From contig NZ_BMEU01000004.1 in NCBI RefSeq assembly GCF_014637085.1, positions 124,001-188,000 on the forward strand: 64,000 nucleotides of DNA, given 5' to 3'. Numbering within the stretch: the stretch's first letter is position 1; the number at the start of each line of letters is the position of its first letter. The position numbers and the translations under genes were made by a program. Origin of the DNA: Comamonas phosphati. GTDB taxonomy: Bacteria; Pseudomonadota; Gammaproteobacteria; Burkholderiales; Burkholderiaceae_C. This document shows positions 56,677-64,000 of the stretch, in pieces. The notes under the pieces were generated by a model. The model saw nothing but the letters and a program-made list of their open reading frames with translations. It was not told the DNA's origin and made no database searches.

Positions 56677-57522
56677 TCAGGGCTTGTTGCCGGTAGGGAA
56701 GGGCCATGCGGCCTGAGGTGCCAGACGGGTCTGGGCGATTGGTGCGGGTGTCTCTGCAGGTGCGGGCGCCGGTGCTGCCTTCTTGGCAGGAGCCTTGGCG
56801 GCCTTGGGCGCAGCGGCCTTCTTGGCAGGAACCTTGGCAGCGGGCTTGGGAGCAACTGCAGCCTTCTTCGCGGGAGCCTTGGCAGCGGCCTTGGGAGCAA
56901 CTGCAGCCTTCTTTGCAGGAGCCTTGGCAGCGGCCTTGGGCGCAGCAGCCTTCTTCGCAGGAGCCTTGGCGGCGGCCTTGGGTGCAGCAGCCTTCTTGGC
57001 AGCGGGCTTGGCAGCAACTGCAGCCTTCTTTGCGGGAGCCTTGGCGGCGGCCTTGGGCGCAGCAGCCTTCTTGGCAGCGGGCTTGGCAGCAACTGCAGCC
57101 TTCTTGGCAGGAGCCTTGGCGGCGGCCTTGGGTGCAGCAGCCTTCTTGGCAGCGGGCTTGGCAGCAACTGCAGCCTTCTTGGCAGGAGCCTTGGCAGCGG
57201 CCTTGGGCGCAGCAGCCTTCTTCGCGGGAGCCTTGGCAGCGGCCTTCTTGGCAGCAGCCTTGGGAGCAACTGCAGCCTTCTTCGCGGGAGCCTTGGCGGC
57301 GGCCTTGGGCGCAGCAGCCTTCTTGGCAGGAGCGGCCTTGGCGGTGGTCTTGGTTGCAGCAGCCTTGGGAGCGACGGCCTTCTTGGCGGCGGCCTTGGGA
57401 GCAGCTGCAGCCTTGGCGGTTGCCGTCTTCTTCACGGTTTCAGCCTTGGGCGCGGCCGCCTTTTTTGTCGCTGTCTTTTTCTCGGTGGTGGCCTTGGCGG
57501 CCGTCTTCTTCGCAGTTGCCAT
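56677..57522 (-). CDS. Histone H1-like Lys/Ala/Pro repeat protein
   Basis: The 281-residue protein is almost entirely A, K and P, built from KAPAKKAA, VAAKPAAKKA and APKAAA units, like AlgP and H1-type nucleoid proteins. It should be strongly basic and disordered and bind DNA without sequence specificity. At DNA level the middle holds near-perfect 75-bp (25-codon) tandem units around 56995-57220, so length probably varies between strains. The last ~25 residues are different (QTRLAPQAAWPFPTGNKP). AAGGAG precedes two adjacent ATGs; I use the second. Confidence 0.88.
   Translation of the reverse strand: MATAKKTAAKATTEKKTATKKAAAPKAETVKKTATAKAAAAPKAAAKKAVAPKAAATKTTAKAAPAKKAAAPKAAAKAPAKKAAVAPKAAAKKAAAKAPAKKAAAPKAAAKAPAKKAAVAAKPAAKKAAAPKAAAKAPAKKAAVAAKPAAKKAAAPKAAAKAPAKKAAVAAKPAAKKAAAPKAAAKAPAKKAAAPKAAAKAPAKKAAVAPKAAAKAPAKKAAVAPKPAAKVPAKKAAAPKAAKAPAKKAAPAPAPAETPAPIAQTRLAPQAAWPFPTGNKP
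56995..57220 (-). repeat. 75-bp tandem repeats within the histone-like gene
   Basis: About three near-identical 75-bp units (for example starting AGCAGCCTTCTTGGCAGCGG), with shorter 30-45-bp derivatives on both sides. Being a multiple of three, copy changes keep the frame. Confidence 0.8.
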
Positions 57523-57700
57523 CATTTTCTCCTTCGTTGATTTGCATAAAACGCTTCGCAATCTTCAGCTGTGAAGCGATTCAGTGCGATGTGGAGTGAC
57601 GCATCGCAATGAATACGAATTTGCTCCACGTCCTCAACGCATTTTTTGTAGCGAGGAAGTGAAGCAAGTCATGACTCGCATTGTGCCTGCTAAGAAGCAA

Positions 57701-58792
57701 TTAATCCCAAGAAAGTGCGCCTCCGGTCTGATACTCGATCACTCGTGTCTCAAAGAAGTTACGTTCTTTCTTCAAATCGATCATTTCGCTCATCCAGGGG
57801 AAGGGATTTTCTTCGTTGGGAAAGAGCGCCTCGAGGCCGATCTGCGTGGCGCGGCGATTCGCGATGTAGCGCAGATAGCCCTTGAACATCGACGCGTTCA
57901 TGCCGAGCACGCCGCGCGGCATGGTGTCTTCGGCATAGCGGTATTCGAGTTCGACGGCCTTCTGGAACAGCTCGGTGATTTCCTGCTTGAACTCGGCGGT
58001 CCACAGGTGCGGATTCTCGAGCTTGAGCTGGTTGATCAGGTCGATGCCGAAGTTGCAGTGCATGGACTCGTCGCGCAGGATGTACTGGTACTGCTCGGCA
58101 GCACCCGTCATCTTGTTCTGGCGGCCCAGCGCCAGGATCTGCGTGAAGCCCACGTAGAAAAACAGGCCTTCCATCAGGCAGGCGAAGACGATCAGCGACT
58201 TGAGCAGGGTCTGGTCGTTCTCGGGCGTGCCGGTCTTGAAGTCGGGGTCCATGATCGCCTCGATGAAGGGGATCAGGAACTCGTCCTTGTCGCGGATGGA
58301 TTGGACTTCGTTGTAGGCGTTGAAGATCTCGCCTTCGTCCAGGCCCAGCGACTCCACGATGTACTGGTAGGCATGGGTGTGGATGGCTTCCTCAAACGCC
58401 TGGCGCAGCAGGAACTGGCGGCACTCGGGCGCCGTGATGTGGCGGTAGGTGCCCAGCACGATGTTGTTGGCGGCCAGCGAGTCGGCCGTCACGAAGAAGC
58501 CCAGGTTGCGCTTGACGATGCGGCGCTCGTCCTCGGTCAGGCCGTTGGGGTCCTTCCATAGCGCGATGTCGCGGTTCATGTTCACTTCCTGCGGCATCCA
58601 GTGGTTGGCGCAGGTCGCCAGATATTTCTCCCAGGCCCACTTGTACTTGAACGGAACCAGCTGGTTCACGTCGGTCTTGGCATTGATGATGCGCTTGTCG
58701 GCGGCATTGACGCGGCGCTGGGTGCTGGAGGACGTGGCGGCTTCGCCGCTGGAAGCGGAAGGCGCAAAAGTATCGTCGTCGAAAGTCAGCAT
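57701..58792 (-). CDS. nrdB: Class Ia ribonucleotide reductase, beta subunit
   Basis: NrdB holds the diiron-tyrosyl radical cofactor that starts ribonucleotide reduction. The 363-residue protein has the first metal ligands near [12 protein letters not shown] (~100), [13 protein letters not shown] (~135) with the radical-region tyrosine, and the second set in [12 protein letters not shown] (~245). The C-terminal TGGALSWD is the NrdA-binding tail. It follows nrdA by 109 bases with a repeat between. Confidence 0.94.
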   Translation of the reverse strand: MLTFDDDTFAPSASSGEAATSSSTQRRVNAADKRIINAKTDVNQLVPFKYKWAWEKYLATCANHWMPQEVNMNRDIALWKDPNGLTEDERRIVKRNLGFFVTADSLAANNIVLGTYRHITAPECRQFLLRQAFEEAIHTHAYQYIVESLGLDEGEIFNAYNEVQSIRDKDEFLIPFIEAIMDPDFKTGTPENDQTLLKSLIVFACLMEGLFFYVGFTQILALGRQNKMTGAAEQYQYILRDESMHCNFGIDLINQLKLENPHLWTAEFKQEITELFQKAVELEYRYAEDTMPRGVLGMNASMFKGYLRYIANRRATQIGLEALFPNEENPFPWMSEMIDLKKERNFFETRVIEYQTGGALSWD

Positions 58793-58829
58793 GGTGGTGT
58801 TCCTTTGAATTCAAGAAGTCAGGCGCGGC

Positions 58830-58900
58830 CTCAAAACCGGCGCGCCCCAGGCGAGGGCGCCGTCCCCCTTTGGGGGAAGCGGCGCAGCCGCTCAGGGGGG
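58830..58900 (-). repeat. Stop-adjacent repeat, copy 8 (between nrdA and nrdB)
   Basis: On the minus strand CCCCCCTGAGCGGCTGCGCCG starts one base after the nrdA stop, then CCCCC/GGGGG and CCTCGCCTGGGGCGC. It is the only copy between two genes expected to be one operon. Confidence 0.75.
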
Positions 58901-58901
58901 C

Positions 58902-61838
58902 TTACTGGCAAGCCTCGCAGCCCGGATCGTCGATCGCGCAGAACTTGATGTCCGTGGCCGGAGCCTGGGCACGCGCCGCGGCGGCGGCGGCTTCCAGTGC
59001 GCTCATTGCGGGCGCGGCGGGCGCAGCAGGTGCCGTGGAGGTGGGCACGGCATTGAGCACGCGGCTCTGGACGGTGGACTTCTCGATGTTCGTGGCGCTG
59101 GTCGTGCGCAGGTAGTACGTGGTCTTGAGGCCGCGCACCCATGCCAGCATGTAGGTGTCGTGCAGCTTCTTGCCCGAGGCGCCGGCCATGTAGATGTTCA
59201 GGCTCTGGGCCTGGTCGATCCACTTCTGGCGGCGCGAGGCGGCTTCCACCAGCCACTGGGGCTCCACCTCAAACGCGGTGGCGTAGAGGTTCTTGATCTC
59301 CGGCGGCACGCGGTCGATGGCGCGCAGCGAGCCGTCGAAATGCTTGAGGTCCATGACCATCACGTCGTCCCACAGGCCCAGGTGCTTGAGGTCGCGCACC
59401 AGGTACTGGTTGATGACGGTGAACTCGCCCGACAGGTTGGACTTGACCGACAGGTTGCCGAACGAGGGCTCGATCGATGCGTCCACGCCCACGATGTTGG
59501 AAATGGTGGCGGTGGGAGCGATGGCCACGCAGTTGGAGTTGCGCATGCCGTCCTTGGCGATCTTGGCGCGCAGCGCGTCCCAGTCCAGCTGGGCAGAATG
59601 GTCCACTTCCACGTAGCCGCCGCGGGCCTTCTCCAGCAGCTTCAGGGTGTCGGCGGGCAGGATGCCCCGGTCCCACAGCGAGCCCTTGAAGCTGGAGTAG
59701 GTGCCGCGCTCCCTGGCCAGTTCGGTCGAAGCCCAGTACGCGTAGTAGCAGATGGCTTCCATGGACTGGTCGGCGAACTCCACGGCGCCCTGGCTGGCGT
59801 AGGCGGTGCGCATTTCATAGAGCGCATCCTGGAAGCCCATCAGGCCCAGGCCCACGGGGCGGTGGCGCAGGTTGGAGTCGCGCGCCTTGTTCACGGCGTA
59901 GTAGTTGATGTCGATCACGTTGTCCAGCATGCGCATGGCCGTGTTCACGGTCTTGCGCAGCTTGTCGTGGTCCAGCGTATGGGTGGCGACGCCGTTGGCA
60001 TCAACGCCTTGCTTGATGTGGCGCGCCAGGTTGACCGAGCCCAGGTTGCAGACCGCGGTTTCGGTATCGCTGGTGTTGAGCGTGATCTCGGTGCACAGGT
60101 TGGACGAGTGCACCACGCCCACGTGCTGCTGGGGCGAGCGGATGTTGCAGGGGTCCTTGAACGTGATCCAGGGGTGGCCGGTCTCGAACAGCATCGAGAG
60201 CATCTTGCGCCACATGTCCACGGCGGGAATGCGCTTGAACAGCTTGAGCTCGCCGCTTTCGGTCTTGGCCTCATAGGCCGTGTAGGCCTTCTCGAAGGCT
60301 TCGCCGTAGAGGTCGTGCAGGTCGGGGCAGTCCGCGGGCGAGAACAGTGTCCACTGGCCCTTTTCCATGACGCGCTTCATGAACAGGTCGGGAATCCAGT
60401 TGGCCGTGTTCATGTCGTGCGTGCGGCGGCGGTCGTCGCCGGTGTTCTTGCGCAGCTCGAGGAATTCCTCGATGTCCAGGTGCCAGGTCTCCAGGTAGGT
60501 GCAGACCGCGCCCTTGCGCTTGCCGCCCTGGTTCACGGCCACGGCCGTGTCGTTGACCACCTTGAGGAAGGGCACCACGCCCTGCGATTCGCCGTTCGTG
60601 CCCTTGATGCGCGAACCCAGGGCGCGCACGCGCGTCCAGTCGTTGCCCAGGCCGCCCGCGAACTTGGACAGCAGCGCGTTTTCCTTGATCGACTCGTAGA
60701 TGCCGTCCAGGTCGTCGGGCACGGTGGTCAGATAGCAGGACGACAGCTGCGAGCGCAGCGTGCCGCTGTTGAACAGCGTGGGGGTGGACGACATGAAGTC
60801 GAACGAGGACAGCAGTTCGTAGAACTCGACGGCGCGCGCATTGCGGTCGTCTTCGCCCAGCGCCAGGCCCATGGCCACGCGCATGAAGAAGGACTGGGGC
60901 AGCTCGATGCGCGTCTTCTTCACGTGCAGGAAGTAGCGGTCGTACAGCGTCTGCAGGCCCAGGTAGTCGAACTGCTGGTCGCGTTCGGCCTTCAGGGCGG
61001 CGCCCAGGCGGGGCAGGTCGAAGTTCAGCAGCTCGGGGTTGAGCAGCTCGTTGTCCACGCCCTTCTGGATGAAGCCGGGGAAGTAGTCGGCGTAGGCGGC
61101 CTGCATCTCGGCGGGCTGCACGTCGCGCTGCAGCACTTCGCGCACGATGGTGTGCAGCAGCAGGCGGGCCGTGACGTAGGTGTAGTCGGGGTCCTTCTCG
61201 ATCAGCGTGCGGGCGGCCAGGATGGCGGCCTTGTAGACCTCGGCCAGGGGCACGCCGTCATACAGGTTGCGCAGCGTTTCGGCCACGATCGGTGCGGCCT
61301 GGATGTCGGCATTGAGGTTGCGGCAGGCCGATTCGATCAGTGCCTGCATGCGCTGCTGGTCCAGCGGTACGCGCTGGCCGTTGTCGGTCACATGCAGCGT
61401 GGGGGCGGGCTTGGCGGTGGCAACTGCGGCAGCGGCCTCGGCGGCCTTCTTCTGCTCGGCGCGTTCCTGGTTGCGGCGGTCGCGGTACAGCACATAGGCG
61501 CGGGCCACGTCGTGGTGGCCGCCGCGCATCAGGCCCAGCTCCACCTGGTCCTGGATGTCCTCGATGTGGAAGGTGCCGCCTTCGGGGCGCGAGCGCAGCA
61601 GGGCGCGCACCACGCCTTCGGTCAGTTCGTTAACCATGTCGCGCACGCTGGCCGAGGCCGCGCCCTGGGCGCCGAGCACGGCCAGGAAGGCCTTGGTCAG
61701 CGCCACGGTGATCTTCTGGGGAGCAAAGGAAACCACGTCACCGCTGCGGCGGATGACCTGGTAGTTGTCGGTCTGGGAGGAAGGGGTGGCTGCGCCGGCT
61801 TGCGCGGCAGAAGACAGGGAATTCAGCGCTTCTTGCAT
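58902..61838 (-). CDS. nrdA: Class Ia ribonucleotide reductase, alpha subunit
   Basis: NrdA reduces ribonucleoside diphosphates. The 978-residue protein has an N-terminal ATP-cone (~25-115, NYQVIRRSGDVVSFAPQKI), a second partial cone-like segment (~140-230), the active-site SSCYLT (~425), NLCTEI (~620), the thiyl strand region and the redox tail CAIDDPGCEACQ. Start at MQEALNSLSS with AGAGGAAAC upstream. Two NrdR boxes precede it. Confidence 0.95.
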   Translation of the reverse strand: MQEALNSLSSAAQAGAATPSSQTDNYQVIRRSGDVVSFAPQKITVALTKAFLAVLGAQGAASASVRDMVNELTEGVVRALLRSRPEGGTFHIEDIQDQVELGLMRGGHHDVARAYVLYRDRRNQERAEQKKAAEAAAAVATAKPAPTLHVTDNGQRVPLDQQRMQALIESACRNLNADIQAAPIVAETLRNLYDGVPLAEVYKAAILAARTLIEKDPDYTYVTARLLLHTIVREVLQRDVQPAEMQAAYADYFPGFIQKGVDNELLNPELLNFDLPRLGAALKAERDQQFDYLGLQTLYDRYFLHVKKTRIELPQSFFMRVAMGLALGEDDRNARAVEFYELLSSFDFMSSTPTLFNSGTLRSQLSSCYLTTVPDDLDGIYESIKENALLSKFAGGLGNDWTRVRALGSRIKGTNGESQGVVPFLKVVNDTAVAVNQGGKRKGAVCTYLETWHLDIEEFLELRKNTGDDRRRTHDMNTANWIPDLFMKRVMEKGQWTLFSPADCPDLHDLYGEAFEKAYTAYEAKTESGELKLFKRIPAVDMWRKMLSMLFETGHPWITFKDPCNIRSPQQHVGVVHSSNLCTEITLNTSDTETAVCNLGSVNLARHIKQGVDANGVATHTLDHDKLRKTVNTAMRMLDNVIDINYYAVNKARDSNLRHRPVGLGLMGFQDALYEMRTAYASQGAVEFADQSMEAICYYAYWASTELARERGTYSSFKGSLWDRGILPADTLKLLEKARGGYVEVDHSAQLDWDALRAKIAKDGMRNSNCVAIAPTATISNIVGVDASIEPSFGNLSVKSNLSGEFTVINQYLVRDLKHLGLWDDVMVMDLKHFDGSLRAIDRVPPEIKNLYATAFEVEPQWLVEAASRRQKWIDQAQSLNIYMAGASGKKLHDTYMLAWVRGLKTTYYLRTTSATNIEKSTVQSRVLNAVPTSTAPAAPAAPAMSALEAAAAAARAQAPATDIKFCAIDDPGCEACQ

Positions 61839-61962
61839 AAGTTTCCTCTTCGGTCGGATGTGGATAAGGCAGACAAAGGCCTGCACGGGTGGCAGGCATC
61901 AAACAAACGGGATCGGCGCTCCGGTCTGCACATGGTTTGCACAGGGTGTTCACAGCTTGCAA

Positions 61963-62009
61963 ACACTATATGTAGCGTTTCCGGAGTCTTTTTGCACTAC
62001 CGGTAGTGT
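61963..62009 (-). promoter_or_regulatory. Two NrdR boxes upstream of nrdA
   Basis: ACACTATATGTAGCGT (61963-61978) and GCACTACCGGTAGTGT (61994-62009) fit the NrdR palindrome pattern and start 31 bp apart, three helical turns, as is usual for NrdR. Repression by NrdR at high dATP/ATP is predicted. Bases 62010-62229 hold no supported gene. Confidence 0.75.
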
Positions 62010-62229
62010 ATCGCTGTTGAATTCGCATGGCCTGAGGAAAGTACTAAACCGCAGTTTTCAACACTGCCTTGACAGCCGGCACCAAGGCCGCATGCGCACC
62101 GCAAACCACGTGCTGGCGTACTTCTCCGCCATGCGGGGCATGGCGGGAGGGCATGGAAAAAAATCTGCATGTATGGCCCAGGCCACAACGGGAGCGGCTG
62201 GCATTGACAGCGGCCCGTCAGCTTGCGGT

Positions 62230-62868
62230 TTATGGCCTGGGGGGCTTGGGGCCGGTATCCGGCAGCGGCGGGAACCGCCAGCCGGCCGTCCGGGCGTCGG
62301 CGGCCAGGTGCTGGTGCAGGTCCTGCCAGTCGAAGCCCGGCCCCGGGTCCTGCTTGCGGCCCGGTGCAATATGTTCATGGCCGGCGATGTAGCGCACCGG
62401 ATATTGCCGGCCTATGGCCTGGCACAGCCGGGCCAGGGCCGCATACTGGGGCGCGTCGAACCGCAGGCCTTCGAGGCCTTCGAGCTCTATGCCAATGGAG
62501 TCGTCGTTGCAACGCTCGCGCCCGCGCCATTGCGAGACGCCGGCATGCCAGGCGCGGTCTTCGCAGCTCACGAACTGCCAGATCTCGCCGCCTCGCGTGA
62601 TGAAGAAATGCGAGGACACCTCGAGCCCGCGAATGCTCTGGTAATAGGGATGGGCATCCCAGTCCAGCTGATTGGTGAACAGCTGCTGCACGGCGCCCGT
62701 GCCGTACTGGCCGGGCGGCAGGCTGATGGAGTGCACGACCACCAGGTCGATGAGCGCGCCATCGGGCCGTGGCCCGAAGTTGGGCGAGGCCAGGTGCCGG
62801 GCTGAGCTCAGCCAGCCTTGCTGCCAAAAATCTGGATGCGGTGCGGCAACCATCTCAGTTTTCGGCAT
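62230..62868 (-). CDS. ampD: 1,6-anhydroMurNAc-L-Ala amidase AmpD
   Basis: AmpD removes the peptide from anhydro-muropeptides in cell wall recycling, and in many species it controls AmpR-driven beta-lactamase. The 212-residue protein has zinc ligands H46 (VVVHSISL), H164 and D174 in GHEHIAPGRKQDPGPGFDW, with K172 as the catalytic lysine. It overlaps pilR by 14 bases if the first ATG is used; an ATG five codons later is possible. Confidence 0.93.
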   Translation of the reverse strand: MPKTEMVAAPHPDFWQQGWLSSARHLASPNFGPRPDGALIDLVVVHSISLPPGQYGTGAVQQLFTNQLDWDAHPYYQSIRGLEVSSHFFITRGGEIWQFVSCEDRAWHAGVSQWRGRERCNDDSIGIELEGLEGLRFDAPQYAALARLCQAIGRQYPVRYIAGHEHIAPGRKQDPGPGFDWQDLHQHLAADARTAGWRFPPLPDTGPKPPRP

Positions 62869-64000
62869 CCGTTCGCGCCTGGTCTCCGGGCAGGTGGATA
62901 CCCAGGCGCTCGATGCGGTAGCGGATCTGGCGCAGGCTGATGCCCAGCCGCGCGGCCGTGGCCGTGCGGTTGAAGCCGTTGTCCTGCAGCGCGCGGATCA
63001 GGATGGTGCGCTCCTGCTCGTCGAGCCAGGCCTGCAGGTCCGCGGGCATGGCCGCGGCGGGCGGGGCCTGGGCCGGAGCCTCCGCGGGCGCAGGCGAGGG
63101 GCTTTCCTGTGCGGACGGCGGTGAGGGTGAGGGTGAGCAGGTTGCGGCGGCCAGGGTCTCGGCCGGAATGCGCAGCGGCCCGCCGTCGCCCAGGGCGATG
63201 GCGCGGTGCAGCACGTTTTCGAGTTCGCGCACGTTGCCCGGCAGCGGCAGCTGCGCGATCTGCTCGATGCTGGTTGCGTCGAGCATGGGCTCGTGCAGCC
63301 CCGACTCCTGTGCCAGCTTGTGCAGCAGTGCCCGGCACAGGGCCGGCAGATCGTCGCGGCGCTCGCGCAGCGGGGGCAGCACGATCTCGATCACGTTGAG
63401 GCGGTAATAGAGGTCCTGGCGGAAGCGCCCGGCCTGCACGTCGGCCGCGAGGTCGCGGTGCGTGGCGCTGACGATGCGCACGTCCACGGCTTCTTCCTGG
63501 GTGCTGCCCAGGGGGCGGATCTTGCGCTCCTGGATGGCGCGCAGCAGCTTGGCCTGCATGGCCAGCGGCAGGTCGCCGATCTCGTCGAGAAACAGCGTGC
63601 CGCCCTGGGCTGCCTGGAAGTAGCCGGGCCGGTCCTGGGTGGCTCCCGTGTAGGAGCCCTTGCGCGCGCCGAAGAATTCGGCCTCCAGCAGGTTCTCCGG
63701 AATGGCGCCGCAGTTGACGGCGACCAGCGGCCCCTGGGCGCGCTGGCTGCAGGCATGCAGGGCGCGGGCCACCAGCTCCTTGCCGGTGCCCGACTCCCCG
63801 TGCACCAGCACCGGGGCCATGCCCTTGGCGACCTTGGCGATGCGCTGCTTGACGGACTGCATGACCATCGAGGAGCCCACCAGCGTGTCCAGCGCGGCAT
63901 GGCCTTCATCGGGCAGGCCGGTGCTCAGGATCGGGCTGGCATCGGCCGAGGCATGGGCGGTGACGGGCGCGGGCGAGCTGTGGCCCATGCCCTGGATGGC
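62855..64000 (-). CDS. pilR: Sigma-54 response regulator PilR (5' end outside window)
   Basis: PilR activates the pilin gene pilA through sigma-54 RNA polymerase. The visible ~380 residues contain the AAA+ domain: Walker A GESGTGKE, the sigma-54 contact loop GSYTGA (a GAFTGA variant), [29 protein letters not shown], then a Pro/Ser/Ala-rich linker and a Fis-type helix-turn-helix ([20 protein letters not shown]). The frame is open to the window edge, so the receiver domain and true start lie beyond 64000. The ampD-pilR order is typical of the family, but identification as PilR rather than another NtrC-type regulator is by similarity of the loop region. Confidence 0.8.
   Translation of the reverse strand, partial: AIQGMGHSSPAPVTAHASADASPILSTGLPDEGHAALDTLVGSSMVMQSVKQRIAKVAKGMAPVLVHGESGTGKELVARALHACSQRAQGPLVAVNCGAIPENLLEAEFFGARKGSYTGATQDRPGYFQAAQGGTLFLDEIGDLPLAMQAKLLRAIQERKIRPLGSTQEEAVDVRIVSATHRDLAADVQAGRFRQDLYYRLNVIEIVLPPLRERRDDLPALCRALLHKLAQESGLHEPMLDATSIEQIAQLPLPGNVRELENVLHRAIALGDGGPLRIPAETLAAATCSPSPSPPSAQESPSPAPAEAPAQAPPAAAMPADLQAWLDEQERTILIRALQDNGFNRTATAARLGISLRQIRYRIERLGIHLPGDQARTDAEN

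Noticed and set aside
56760-57350. Regular repeats resembling a CRISPR array
   Set aside because: The units are in-frame codon repeats for a Lys/Ala/Pro protein; there are no unique spacers.

Overview
This is a GC-rich, densely coded chromosomal window from a Gram-negative betaproteobacterium, most likely family Comamonadaceae (Comamonas, Delftia or Acidovorax type). The evidence is the gene order (dapF-DUF484-xerC; hslVU; a complete mraZ-to-ftsZ-lpxC cluster; accBC-prmA; nrdAB; ampD-pilR), the protein character, and several families of short intergenic repeats that I associate with that family. Genus is an inference; no 16S gene is present. I see no prophage, integron, complete insertion sequence, tRNA or CRISPR array.

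Layout. 1-7.1 kb: a truncated ABC exporter, a small secreted protein, cysK, an amidase, the RNase P RNA gene rnpB, an S4/pseudouridine-synthase-like protein and a NUDIX plus metallo-beta-lactamase fusion. 7.5-16.2 kb: dapF, DUF484, xerC, a COG0523 metal GTPase, a dksA lacking its zinc cysteines, a STAS-domain protein and hslVU. 16.4-35.6 kb: the division and cell wall (dcw) cluster mraZ-rsmH-ftsL-ftsI-murE-murF-mraY-murD-ftsW-murG-murC-ddlB-ftsQ-ftsA-ftsZ followed by lpxC. Most internal junctions are 4-bp ATGA overlaps, so translation is probably coupled. A promoter with AGTG direct repeats at exact 10-bp spacing precedes mraZ. 35.7-41.6 kb (minus strand): ruvC, mtgA, aroE, a TonB-like protein, an RNase II family exonuclease and a YqiA-type esterase. 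41.7-47.9 kb: rodA, tldD, then a DAHP synthase preceded by an aromatic leader peptide and transcription attenuator, a YqcC-family gene and a small unknown gene. 48.1-56.5 kb: mpl, an unknown gene, a TlpA-like thioredoxin, accB, accC, prmA, a DUF3426 zinc-ribbon protein and a PfkB kinase. 56.7-64 kb (minus strand): a histone H1-like Lys/Ala/Pro repeat protein, nrdB, nrdA with two NrdR boxes, ampD and the 3' part of pilR.

Functional theme. The window is dominated by peptidoglycan metabolism: precursor synthesis (dapF, murC-G, mraY, ddlB), polymerisation (ftsW, ftsI, rodA, mtgA) and recycling (mpl, ampD). Division (ftsLQAZ), LPS commitment (lpxC), fatty acid commitment (accBC) and deoxynucleotide supply (nrdAB) sit around it.

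Most noteworthy signals: (1) the aromatic attenuator before the DAHP synthase, with a leader peptide containing YFFYFWF and a perfect 8-bp antiterminator; (2) eight copies of an 80-100-bp element starting CCCCCTGAG, each directly after a stop codon and in the same sense as the gene it follows; (3) three equal-length 269-bp MITE-like elements with 19-bp inverted termini; (4) repeat-like sequence read in frame inside murD and aroE; (5) a DksA with one of four zinc cysteines next to a zinc-type GTPase; (6) a run of genes whose -10 box lies 6-10 bases before the ATG, suggesting leaderless mRNAs.
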